Source: Cannabis sativa
Lineage: Eukaryota > Streptophyta > Magnoliopsida > Rosales > Cannabaceae
Assembly (NCBI RefSeq): GCF_029168945.1
Contig: NC_083605.1
Location: 40,871,280 to 40,935,279 of the forward strand
Length of the DNA: 64,000 nucleotides
Direction: 5' to 3'
Shown here: positions 46,165-57,515 of the stretch, in pieces
Layout: every line of letters starts with the position of its first letter
Position numbering within the stretch: the stretch's first letter is position 1
Made by a program: the position numbers and the translations under genes
The notes under the pieces: generated by a model
What the model was told of the DNA's origin: nothing
The model's input: only the letters and a program-made list of their open reading frames with translations
The model's database searches: none

Positions 46165-47458
46165 AGAAGAATTAGGTAAAATGTGTTCTAATTCTATTTC
46201 TATTTTGAATCTAAAATTTAAAGTCAAAGACTTAAATTTATACCAAATGTACTATGAGTTTTATTCTAGCTTGGACCACCACTACTAATCTAATTCTAAG
46301 TCTGATTTGCCTAAAGTAAACATATACAAGTAGGAAATTTCTAAGATTGAGGATTTATATCATTTCGAGATAGAGTGTCGGGAATATAGTCATCTGCGCC
46401 ATTCAATTTCATAAGAGAATATAGAATGACATCATAAGCAAATGATTTATAAACCATTCATCCAATGATATACTATGTAAGCAAATTCGAAATGAATAAG
46501 CTAAGAGGAATAACTAAAGGATAATTTCGATTTAAAATAAGAATCCAACGATGTCCCGGTAGGCGAGAGTCAAAGTTATTCTTATTTGTATAAACTTCTT
46601 CATTGTTTCATATTGTAAATACTTATCTAAGGTGTCATCTATTGATGAACAGCTAGATGTTGCATTTACAAATATTTATTTATCGAGATCTAACACTATT
46701 ATGTTTGTCTAATGGATGACAATTCATTAGGATTTGTCCCATTAAAAACCACAAGCCAAGTTAGACCAACAATGAAGATTCGAAATTAAACTACAATTAA
46801 TAACAGAAAACAACATGGTTCAATATAAATTCACACACAATTCAGAAATTATTAAGCATTTAGCAAATAACAAAGACATGTGAAAATACAAAACTATTAT
46901 ATCTTAAATAATTTTTAAGGTTTCCAACAAACTGATACAGTGTCCCGGTAGGCGAGAGTCAAAATATCATTCATTGAATTGAGTTGTCAGCTCATCTAAA
47001 ATGGACACCATTCTAGCAACCTTTAATCTATTTTTCAAAAAAAAATTCAAAATTATCTGCATTTAAATAATACAATTTCGAAATTTTTGTGAAACAATGA
47101 TTAATAAAATAAAATAAAATATATTTTGAAAATTATTCAACCATAAGTTGTTCTGAAATTAAAATTTCCAACTTAAAATAATTTTTTATTTAATTAAATA
47201 TTTTGAAAATAACTAATATTTAAGTATCAAGAATGAAATCAACTTAAATATTTAATTTTCAAATTAATTACATGTATCAAATACAAGAATTAATTAATCA
47301 AGTATAAAATCAACTTAATTATTAATTCTAATTTAATACTAGGAAAAATATTCTAATTTAAGTTGGTCCAAAATTAATTAATAAATAATTAATTTTTAAC
47401 TTAAAATATTTTCCTAATTAAATATCAGAAAATATAATTAGTTACTAGAAATAATTGG
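46165..47458 (-). mobile_element. inverted fragment of family A copia leader/pre-pol region
   Basis: In reverse complement this matches 53270-55390 of the plus-strand copia element, with an internal gap where about 1 kb (53705-54690) is absent. Shared landmarks are the block from CAGACTTAGA...GTGGTGGTCC, the phrase TTCGAATCTTCATTGTTGGT, and two copies of GTCCCGGTAGGCGAGAGTC (46553-46571 and 46942-46960). It is noncoding and has no LTR of its own. Confidence 0.8.
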
Positions 47459-47839
47459 TGAGTGGGACACAACATATTGAAAGAGAGGCTTCATTTGCGC
47501 ATGTGCACACTCCCTAATTGATGAAATAGTCATTTGACTACTTGGACCACGTTAATGTGAAGTTGGGCCTTGGTTTTCTAATTAATTTGAGTCCAAGTGA
47601 TGTGCATAGAAGTCATTTGGTTTTACTTGTTGGATTTGAGCTTTTGAATTGGGCTTGTCATCTTCTTTCTATTTCATCAATTTGTCCATCAAATCTGAAA
47701 AAATAGCACATAAAATCTTTATAAATTAAATATTTCCATTTAAAATAAATTTATAATTAAAATCATGAAAATAATTAATTAAATTAATTTTATGCCTGCA
47801 ATTAAAGACTTAAAATATACAAAATTTGAGCTTTAATCA
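47459..47839 (-). repeat. Athila-like 3' LTR (381 bp if complete)
   Basis: Plus-strand ends TGAGTGGGACAC and GCTTTAATCA give TG...CA termini. The purine tract lies directly above 47839. The left flank at 47458 is family A copia leader. It is short for an Athila LTR and may be truncated; no second copy is available to test it. Confidence 0.55.
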
Positions 47840-47849
47840 CAACCCCCAA

Positions 47850-49375
47850 CTAGCTTATTGCTAGCGTCTAACGATTCAAGCGAACAAAAAGAATGTCAAC
47901 ATGATATTTTCTAGGTCAAAATTTTGAAAAATAACACAATTATTCAAATAAAATGTTAGTAACAATAACAAGCCAATAAGAACTATACAAAGTTACCTTC
48001 AATAAATCTAGAGTTGTTGTGAGTGTGTGCGCCAAACTTAAACCTTCTTACCACAAACCATAGCACATAAATGCTTTCGAAAAATGTACCAAGTAGAAGT
48101 CTCAACTCCATTAGCCTCACAGGTCATTGAAAATATTTATATATGGCTAAGGTATTCACTCATAGAGTTGGAAATTGAAAAGTGAGCACTCGAAATGAAT
48201 ATATCAATTTAGGACAAACATTTGAATAAACATTGAAACGAAATTGGTTATGAATTATTTGAACAAACCACCATAAGAATACCACAAACCAGCTTTTCGG
48301 GATTTTTGAACAAAACTAGACAATCTTTTACATTTATTCTAGGAGCCAAAAAAAAAATGAAATACTACAAACTTTTTTTCTTTTGTTTTGTTTTGTTTTT
48401 TTGTTCTATTTTTTTTTTTATTTTATTTTTGTTTTTGAACAAGAGGCAACATGTAATGATGGAAATGTATCTCTTGTTTCTTTTTTTTCTTTTTTTTTTT
48501 ACAACAAGAAAATAATTACAAAAAGGCTCCCTAATAAGATTGTCTATAAAAATTATCCCTTAAAGCAACATCCAATCAAACCTTAGTACCATATCCAAAA
48601 TAATTATAACCATTTCTAAGAATCAATAAAAATTCAAAAGTTGCTTTCTCAAATCTCGCCACTCACAAAAACATGAACACTTAAAGCAACATCCAATCAA
48701 ACCTTAGTACCATATCCAAAATAATTATAACCATTTCTAAGAATCAATAAAAATTTTAAAGTTGCTTTCTCAAATCACGCCACTCACAAAAACATGAACA
48801 CTTAAACTTGGTAGCTTTTCTAAGCAAATATGTACTAACAACTATCTTACCACAAAGTTTGGCATGTGCATTCACAAAGTTTGGCATGTGCATTTTGTAA
48901 CTCTAGAAAATTTTTAAGTAATAAAGATAGCAAAAATTGGCTTGAAAATAATATTTTACAAGAATAACCAAGTAGTTTTTTTAAAAATTTGACCATGAAA
49001 ATATTAATATGACAAAAAAAATTACTAAGCATGCTTGAATATACTCACCACCCCCAACTAAAATCAGACAGTATCCTCAATGTCTAAAGATATAAAAATT
49101 AAAAGAATAGGGAAAGAGAACACTTGGAGAGCAAGCAACCATGGATAGCTACGATATTGATCCACTAAAAAAACCAAAACAAAAACAAAGGAAATAAATA
49201 GCAAATAAAATATAAACATAAACAGAAATAGAAACAACCTGATCATTTCGGGCAGGCCAGAGTCACAAAGGTGATCTCCTCAGGTAAGCCTACCCTCTTA
49301 CCAAAATTTGTCAATATCGCACATGGACCCGAAGAAGCGTTTCATAGATCGAGCCTGTAATCGCAAATTCTCATA
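47850..49375 (-). other. 3' noncoding region of the Athila-like element
   Basis: The minus strand contains GACATTGAGGATACTGTC and TAGTTGGGGGTGGTGAG (about 49058-49100), a post-pol phrase common to these elements, then AT-rich sequence. A 121 bp tandem duplication (48560-48801) and a 22 bp one (48852-48895) lie here. The ORFs on the plus strand near 48306-48586 are T-rich low complexity. Confidence 0.6.
48560..48801. repeat. 121 bp tandem duplication
   Basis: 48560-48680 and 48681-48801 are nearly identical (TTAAAGCAACATCCAATCAA ... CAAAAACATGAACAC), differing at about three or four positions. This indicates a recent local duplication inside the Athila-like 3' region. Confidence 0.88.
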
Positions 49376-50778
49376 TTACGACGGTGATGCTTCATCTTGG
49401 GATATCTCAAGAATGGAAGAAACATTGGTTTCCTCAGGTAGATAAAGCATATTTTCAGTATCAAAGTCATGGAGGAGATCATTTAAAGAATCAGAATCAT
49501 CATGAATAAGAACTTCCTCCTCAATAATTGTGTCTATCACGTAAGTATGATAGCAATCTTCCTCCTCGTCTGGTGGTTGTTTCGTAACATGAAAAATGTT
49601 GACCTCCATAGTCATATTCCTGAAAGATAATTTCATGAGACCATTCCTACAGTTAATGAGAGCATTGGTTGTTGCAAGGAAGGGACTATCAAAAAGTCAG
49701 CGGGATAATAGAATGTTCCAACTTTAATCAAGACATCTTCAACTATTCCTCGTGGCTTTTTGATTGAGCAGTCAGCCTATTGCAGCACCACAGATGTGAG
49801 CTTGATTTCTCCTAGGCCTAGTTGCAAGTAAATTGAATAAGGCATAAGATTAACACTTGCGCCTAAGTCTAGGAGGGCTTGACCAAATCCTTGTGTCCCA
49901 ATTTGGCAAGCGATTGTAGGACAACCTGGATCTTTGTATTTGATCGGTATCTTTTTTTCAATCACCGCACTTACTTGTTCTGTCAAGAATGCAGTTTTCT
50001 TGACATGGTGTTTTCTTTTCATGGTGCATAAATCCTTGATGACCTTAGCATATGCTGGTACTTGTTTGATCACATGCAAGAGAGGCAGGTTGATCTTCAC
50101 TTGTTTTAAATTTTCTAGGATTTCACCATGATTTTTCAGTACCTTCCTAGTAGATTTCAAAGCCAGAGGGAAGGGCACCTTCACTGGAGGGTTCTGTGGC
50201 ATATTAGCATTTGGAGTAGGCATTGGTACACTAGTGGTCTTAGGTAATGGTGATACTGTACTTTGACCACTTCGAGTAGTAATGGCATTAACCCCTTTTA
50301 GATTAGACTCTGAAGAAGTGGAGGTTTGTGCCATATGTTGCCCTTTGGGAGTGATTAGAGGCTGAGCGGGAAGCTTACCACGCTCTTGAATGGCTGAAGA
50401 ATCATTTAACTTTTTTAATTGAATCTTTATGTCCTTCAATTCCTTTATCACCTGAGCAAAATAAGTCCTGAACTCTAGTTGAGAGTCTGTGAGAATTTTC
50501 ATGGAATTCTCAAGAGAATTATTTTGTTGATCAGGTTTCCATTGGCTCCCAGATGCTTGATTTTGACTTGTATCCTTCCAACTGAAATTTGGATGGTTAC
50601 GCCAACCAGGATTGTATGTGTTGGAGTAGGCATTATAAGGCTTCTTGTAATCCCCTAAGGCATTACATTGTTCCTCATCTCCTCCCCTCAACATACTAAG
50701 ATTAGGGAACTCTTGTGGTTGATGATCTGTCCCTCCACAAATAAAGCATGGTTCTTGCTTTTCCCCTTTTGTAACCAT
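49376..50778 (-). pseudogene. Athila-like gag C-terminus and protease
   Basis: The frame 50778-49777 begins near a knuckle-like CFICGGTDHQPQEFP in which the second half of the usual motif is altered. It passes NPGWRNHPNFSW, a Gln/Asn-rich and Pro-rich linker with NAITTRSGQ, and ends in the protease motif LLDLGASVNLMPYSIY. A stop and frame break near 49770 precede 49636-49376, which continues the protease C-terminal part (KLSFRNMTMEVNIFHV) and an acidic tail. The protease active-site Asp is present in LLDLGAS. The following RT is missing. Confidence 0.78.
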
Positions 50779-50811
50779 TTGGAGTGCTTTACCTTCTTGA
50801 GTTTCGAAAGC

Positions 50812-51558
50812 CTAAAATTGTTTTTTCAGAGCTTCAAGTTGAGCTTTCAAACTGTCCTCCTCCTTCAATTGGTAGACTCCGGCTGTTCGTGGCTTGTCTG
50901 TAGGACTTGGCGCACTCCATGTGTATGATTTTTTAGAAATTTCTTCAAGATATTCGAAAGCTTCTTCGGGATCTTTCTGAAGGAAGGCTCCATTGCACAT
51001 CATTTGTACGAATTGTCTTTTGTCAGCTGTGATACCGTCGTAGAAATAGCTGACAAGACGCCAACTTTCGTATCCATGATGTGGGCACTGGCCCATCAAA
51101 TCTTTAAACCTCTCCCAGACCTGATGAAAAGTTTCGTGGTCCTTTTGGGTGAAGGTAGAGATTTGCCTCTTAAGGCTACAAGTCTTATGGGGTGGAAAAA
51201 ATTTAGAGAAAAATACTTTTGTCATTTCATCCCATGTCCCAATAGACCTTGGACTTAAGGAATACAACCAGCTTTTGGCTTTGTCCTTGAGTGAGAAAGG
51301 AAAGAACTTCAATCTTTCCAAGTTAATGATGTCAGCTTGGTTGTTGAATGTGGCCACCACCTCTTCGAAGGCCTGAATATGCACATATGGACTCTCATTT
51401 TCCATACCATGAAAGGTTGGTAAAAGTTGAATCATGCCTGGTTTGAAATCGAAGTTGGGCATATTCATGGGATACATTATGCATGAAGGTGTGGCCGTAC
51501 GCGTAGGATGTAGATAATCCTGTAGCGTTCTTGGTTGGATTTCCTATTGTTGAGCCAT
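50812..51558 (-). pseudogene. Athila-like gag N-terminal and capsid region
   Basis: ATG at 51558 gives MAQQ followed at once by TAG, then the same frame continues (RTLQDYLHPTRTATPSCI) into the long open part from MYPMNMPNFDFKPGMIQLLP at 51477 to 50812. Capsid landmarks are KFFPFSLKDKAKSWLYSL, FFSKFFPPHKT, LKRQISTFTQKDHETFHQVW and CPHHGYESWRLVSYFYDGI. The stop at codon 5 might be bypassed by a start at 51477. It separates from the knuckle-containing frame by a stop near 50810. Confidence 0.82.
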
Positions 51559-51962
51559 CATTGGCAGTGCAGGAAGTATGGGTGATGGTGGTGAATGAGA
51601 ACGAGTGGAAGAATACGATTTTAAAATTGATGAGCAACATAATTAATTTCAATTTTTTTTAAAATTAATTTAAGAAAAACACACTTAGTTTAATGAATTA
51701 ATTTCTAGATAAACTATTGTATTTTTCTTGTATTTAATTAAATATAGAATTATAACTAACTAGATTCTTTATGAAACTTATTTTAATTATTTCATTAAAT
51801 ATTCCTATTTAAGTTGTAAATTAGTTATTTCTAACTAATTTTATCTATCAACTTAAATTTGAATATCTTTCGAATTTCAAAATTAAGTTGAGGAATTCTA
51901 GGAATTGGTTATTGAAGATTCTTAAGATATTTTTTTTAAGTTGATATTTTTTTAAATATACA

Positions 51963-53093
51963 CACTACAAGAAAATAGCCTATCTTGGCGGGCCTAGCCC
52001 CCCGTTATTATTCTATCTCGACGGCACAAACCGCCGTGAATTTGAATGCCGACATTGAGAAAGGGCATTCTCGACGGGCTAGGCCCGCCGAGATAGGTGA
52101 GCAATCTCGGCGGGCTAGGCCCCCCGTAATAGATCAATTTCTTATTAAAAAAAATTACAGAAATCAAAATTCACTTGTTATTGCCAATATTATACATCTA
52201 TATTTTTACCAAAATTTTAGACCACAATAACAATTGATATAAAGCAAAAATAATTTTTTATACAAGTATCAATACATAATAATAACAAAAATCTTTCAAA
52301 ATAAACAAACTCAAATAAACATCATGTACATTAGGAAAAAATAATCCAAATGATCAATAGAAGAATAAAAAAATACAATGCTAACAAAGATAAATATCAT
52401 ATTCATCAATAAATTCTTATTAATCATAAATAATAATAAAAAAATTAGTCTAAACAACCCAATTTAAAAAATAAAATCAATAAAAACACCTTACAATGAT
52501 ATTGAAAGTTCTAGCATTTGATATGGAAAGTGACCATCCTAGAAGAGAAAAAAAAATAATGAAAAAAAAAAGAGACAAAATAAGAAAACTAAAGAGAAAA
52601 AGAACTTTTATACCTCTCAAACAAAGAAAAGAGGACTAACCTATAATTTATATGAGGGCAATATTTCTTAACCTCCGACGTCCAAAGCTCAGCGTCATCC
52701 TAGGAGCATCTTCTTCCCCAATAACGGCGTACGTCGTCGATCTAAAAAAAAAAATACAAAAGAAGAAGAAGAAGAAAATAAGGAAACGATACACAAAGAG
52801 AAAGAGGGGGACTAATGGTGCCGCCACCGCACATGAAACCCATGTCTGCTGGTGCGAGAGAGAAAATGAGAGAAAGAGAGTGAATGAAAAAGTGCGGCTG
52901 AAAAGTTAGAGTTAATTAGGGTTTCTCTTTTTTTTAGTCAGTCTTTGGGCCCGCCGAGATAGAGATCTCTTGCTGAGATAGAGACCAATCTCGGCACACA
53001 CACGCGGGCCCGCTGAGATAGAGACCAATCTCGGCACACACACGCGGGCCCGCCGAGATTGGTGTGTCGAAATTGCCTATTTTTCTTGTAGTG
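51963..53093. mobile_element. non-autonomous CACTA element with ACA duplication
   Basis: 1131 bp with ends CACTACAAGAAAATAG and, on the right, CTATTTTTCTTGTAGTG, flanked by ACA at 51960-51962 and 53094-53096: the 3 bp duplication and CACTA termini of En/Spm-type elements. Subterminal repeats of CTCGGCGGGC / GCCCGCCGAG type lie at 51984-52130 and 52948-53065. No transposase is encoded. The interior is AT-rich with A-runs. Confidence 0.93.
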
Positions 53094-53096
53094 ACA

Positions 53097-55390
53097 TCAA
53101 CTTAAAATGGAATATTTTTTCAAATTAGGTGGTTACAACTTAATTTTGATATTTAATTAAATTTTATTTAAAAAATATTTAAGTTGGATATTTTAGATTT
53201 TTTTTCTATAACAACTTAAATTAGATACTTTTTCAAATTTTAAAAAAAACACTTAGTTATTGAAATATATTCTAGATAGTTATTTCTAGTACTAGTTATT
53301 TTTTCTAATATTAAATTAAGAAAATATCATAGATTGTGAAATTAATTATTTAATAATTAATTTTGGTACAATCCAAGTAAAGTATGTTTTCCTAGTATTA
53401 AACTAGAATTAATAATTAAGTCTCCTCTATACTTAATTATTTATTTCTTGAATTTAATACATTTAATTAAATTAAAAATTTAAATATCTAAGTTGATTTT
53501 CATAATGATACTTAAATATTATTATTTTCATGATATTTAATTAAATAGAAAATTATTTTAAGTTGGAGATTTTCTCTAAAATTTCATAACAGCTTAAATT
53601 TGAATAATTTTCAAAATATATTATATATTATTTTATTAATCTTTTTCCCACAATTTCGAAATTGCATTTCTTTAATGCAGAAATTTCGAATTTTATTTGA
53701 AAAATAGATTAAAGTTGAAAATTATTTATTTTTGGACCAACTTAAATCAATGATTTTTTTCATTTAATGATTAATTAAAATAAATGAACTAAAATATATT
53801 ATAATTAGAAAATGAATTAATTAGTCAATGAAAGTCTAGATAGTTATTATTTGTTTTCCTTGAAGTATTTTTCTAGTGTATTTAATTAAATAGAAAATTA
53901 ATATTTAAGTTAATTTTCATCATGATACTTAAATATTTGAAATTTTTCTTGAATATTTAATTAAATAGGAAAATTATATTTTTTTTTGTTGTAAATTAAT
54001 TTTATTAATTAATTTTGGGCCAACATAAAATTAGAATAATTTTTTTCCAAGATTTATTTTTATTTTATTTTAACAAGCATTTTCGAAAATTGTATTCTTA
54101 TATATACTTCAATTTTTCGAAATGCAATATATATTTATAGAAAATTAAATTTGAGTTGTAAATTAATTTAAATTAATTTTGAAACAACTTAAATTGAATA
54201 TTTTTCTAAATATTTATTGGAAATTATTACTAAGATGGAAATAATTCATGTTATTTTCATATCCATCTAAGTATAATTTATAAATATTAAATTAAAATTT
54301 ATATTTAGAATTTTTCATTCTAAATAGGAAATTTTAATTAAATAAATATATATTTAAAATAAATTGATTAAAATAAATAATAGAAGAAAATAAACTTTAA
54401 GTAATGAGCTTTATTATTATTAGGATATTGGATCTCCATTGTTGGTTTTACATAGCTATTGTTTTAGTGAGTAATCCTCCGTAATGGAGGAACGTTCATT
54501 AGTAAGTTAGCGCCGTTTAATCTCGAAAGATAAGTATTTTGTAAGTTTTTTATATTAGTATTGATCATCCTAATGGTGGGGACTGTAAGACTTACATAAG
54601 TACGAAACAATGGTGGAAGCTCATAAGATAGAATAGCCTTGACTCTCGCCTAAACGGGACAACGCTGGATTCTGATCTTGACCGAATAAAAGGTTGCTAG
54701 AATGTTTATCATTTTAGATGAGCTAACAACTCTATTCGATGGAAGGTAGCTTTGACTCTCGCCTAAACGGGACACTGAGATCAGTTTGTTGGAGACCTTG
54801 GAAATTATTTAGGATTGTATGTTTTAGTATTTTCACTTGTCATTCCTACTTGCTATGTGTTTAATAATTTCTGAATTGTGTATGAATTTATATTGAACCA
54901 TGTTATTTTTTGCTATTAAATTGTAGTTTAATTTCGAATCTTCATTGTTGGTCTAACTTGGTTTGTTGTTCTAATGGGATAAATCCCTAATGGATTGTCA
55001 ACATTAGACAAACATAATAGTGTTAGATCTCGAAAGATAAATATTGTAAATGCAACATCTAGCTGTTCATCAATTGATGACACCTTAGACTAGTATTTAC
55101 AATATGAAACAAGAAGATTGTATAAATAAGATTACTTTGACTGTTGCTAATCGGTGCATTGTTGCATTCTTATTTAAATACGAAATTATCCTAATTCCTC
55201 TTAGCTTATTCGTTGCGAATTAGCTCAATAACATATCATTGGATGAATGGTTTATAAATCATATAATGTCATTCTATATTTTCTCTTAAAAATTAAATGA
55301 CGCATATGATTATATTCTCGAAATTCTATCCCAAAATAATATAAATCCTCAATCTTAAAAATCTCCTACTTGTATGGGCAAATCAGACTT
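53097..55390 (+). other. AT-rich leader of family A copia with recurring motif
   Basis: Noncoding. AACTTAAATT / AAGTTG phrases recur every several dozen bases up to about 54300. A more conserved part follows with GACTCTCGCCTAAACGGGAC at 54641-54660 and 54754-54773 and a degraded third copy near 55139-55160. The inverted copy at 46165-47458 confirms conservation. Confidence 0.72.
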
Positions 55391-57500
55391 AGAGTTAAAT
55401 TATTAGTGGTGGTCCAAGAAAGAATTACTCATTATACAGTTACACTTTCACAAGTGTTTAATAACTATTTTCTATCAATGGATTCAAACTGTATGTTAGT
55501 ATGGAATATGAGTTTAGTATTCTGTGACCAGGATCCACTTGCACTATTCTAAGAACTTTTTGATGTAACTAAACCTAAGTAATCAAAAGACAAAACCATA
55601 TTTTATAAATCTATGGCATTTGTATCTTGTTCATAGAGGTTTTGACAAGATCATTCTCTGCAAAGAGTCAATATGCCTATATCCACTCAAAGTATAATCA
55701 TCTCATTCGCAGATGGATGTACATTTAGGGGTGGATATGAGTTTTTCGTTATATTCTTAAAAACGATCACTCTAGATTTTACCTTATGCAAAAGAAATTT
55801 GAAATGTTTGAAAAATTTCATAAATTTCTAGCAATGGTAAAAAACCATTAAGGTAAGTGGTTAAAGATCTTGCGAACTGATACGGGTGGAGAAATAGTTA
55901 GTAGATATGCAGTTCAAAGATCATTAAGTTGATTTTTGAATTATATCCAAACTTACCTCCCCAGAAATTCGATTTGCATATTGATGATTAGTTACTAGTG
56001 AAAGGAAAATTTCAGAATGATGGAATGGTTGTGTACTTAGTGTAAACCATTACTAGATTCATGGATGACCTAATCGAAATCTTAAGAAAAGCTAGAACTG
56101 TTAACCATGGTTTGCATGTTTGTTAGCTATTCTAAGTGATTAGGGGTGGACCATCCCATAGTCATTAGATAAGAAGGTGTTTGTTTAAACAAATACTACT
56201 TTTCTAAGAAAATGACTAAGTCTGAAAATAAAGTAGCAAATATAGGAGATATTTTTCTTGATTCCAAAAGTGTTCTATCATCTTATTCTACATATGATGA
56301 TCCCACTGTCTCTGTTGTCTTGACACAACCAAAGAGGTCAATACCATTTAGTTTTCTTAGACACAATTCACGGTCCCTTGTCGTAGTGGGAGAGTTTCAA
56401 AGAACTCACCCTGTTATGACTTGGAAGACACTAGTGATTAAAATCCATTGTGAGTTTAAACAAGTAATGGATTGTCAAAATAAGAAACTAAGAAGAAAAG
56501 CCAAGAGAACTATGGTTTAATCCATTCACATGGAGTAACCTAAAGTTTTTTATTACAAGGACAAGAAAGGAAATTTTCGTTTGTAGGTCTATTCAATGGA
56601 CTTAACAAAACTTCCTGTTCCTAGTATTATAGGTATGAGTTTATCTAAACCTATGGCTTATGGTATACCTAGTTAATTACTTACTCTAGTGCAAGCAACT
56701 TACTTTAGTAAGATGCTGAAGCATTTTCTTTTCTAATGGCAATCTATAGAAGCTTCTCGACTTCTAGGCATAGATTTTATCTATCTAAGGAAAAGTCTCA
56801 ACTATTCCAGAAAAGATAAAGCCATGAAAGAATTCCTTCAATCAGCAGTGAGAGGTCTCAGATATGCTTTAGTATGCCTTAGACCAGACACCTGCTGTTG
56901 AGTGGGAGTAATGAGTAGGTATCAGATTAATCCAGGAAAGGAACATTGGAAGACAATCAAGTAAATCTTAAGATTAAGAAGAGGAACTATATGTTACTCG
57001 GTAAGGGTGTGTTTAAAACTCTTAGACTACACCACATCAGATTTTGAGACTTGCCGTATTGCTAGAAAGTCTGTTGATAAGATGGTGATTATTCTGGGGG
57101 TGGAGTAGTGATTTTGGAGAAGTGTAAAAACCTATCTGAAGTCTCTAAGTCTACCAGAGACAGAATGAATGTTAAAGTTGAAGGAAAGGTACTTATTCAG
57201 TCTAAGGAAAGTTCTATACATTTTTGCACCGTTCCAACATTTCTTAACTACTAGTGTTACTTCTTGATTAACCAAAAAGTAGTTGCCGAAAGTATAGAAT
57301 CCAGTCTCCAAAGAGAGTAGACATATAGAGAGGAATTTCACATTATCAAAGTTTTTGTGATTAAGGAAGAGTAATGGCGGAGAAAAGGTTGTGGTTAATA
57401 CAACCTGTCAGATCCTATTACGAGGAGTATACTACTACAACACTTGATTTGTATATCAAGGTGTTGAGATTATCTGAAATGCACTTTTTGTTTTATATTA
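55391..57500 (+). pseudogene. heavily decayed copia pol
   Basis: Fragments can be followed in changing frames: an LWHLxLxH-like pre-integrase phrase near 55613, integrase traces around 55780-55925 (KCLKNFINF, MQFKDH), and reverse transcriptase/RNase H traces around 56860-57110 (ALVCLRPDT, YQINPGKEHWKTIK). Stops are frequent throughout. The only longer open stretch (56212-56520) is not recognisable and is probably chance. Gag is not recognised. Confidence 0.62.
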
Positions 57501-57515
57501 GTGCAAGTGGGAGTT

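Larger units (their letters stand above)
47459..51617 (-). mobile_element. Athila-like Ty3-gypsy remnant: gag, protease, 3' UTR and 3' LTR
   Basis: On the minus strand: gag from 51558, protease region to 49376, a jump straight to post-pol noncoding sequence (49370-47850), a purine tract TTGGGGGTTG (47849-47840) and an LTR (47839-47459). Reverse transcriptase, RNase H and integrase are absent, as is the 5' LTR: gag starts only about 60 bp from the edge. The gag type (PNFDFKPGMIQLLPTFHGME, KSWLYSLSPRSIGTWDEM) is typical of Athila/Tat relatives. It could be a deletion derivative or a non-autonomous gag-only family. Confidence 0.75.

Noticed and set aside
48306..48586. Hydrophobic-looking ORFs with Phe-rich residues.
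   Set aside because: Produced by T-rich low-complexity sequence in the Athila-like 3' region.
56212..56520. 102-codon open frame in the decayed copia region.
   Set aside because: No conserved motif; surrounding pol is full of stops, so length is compatible with chance.
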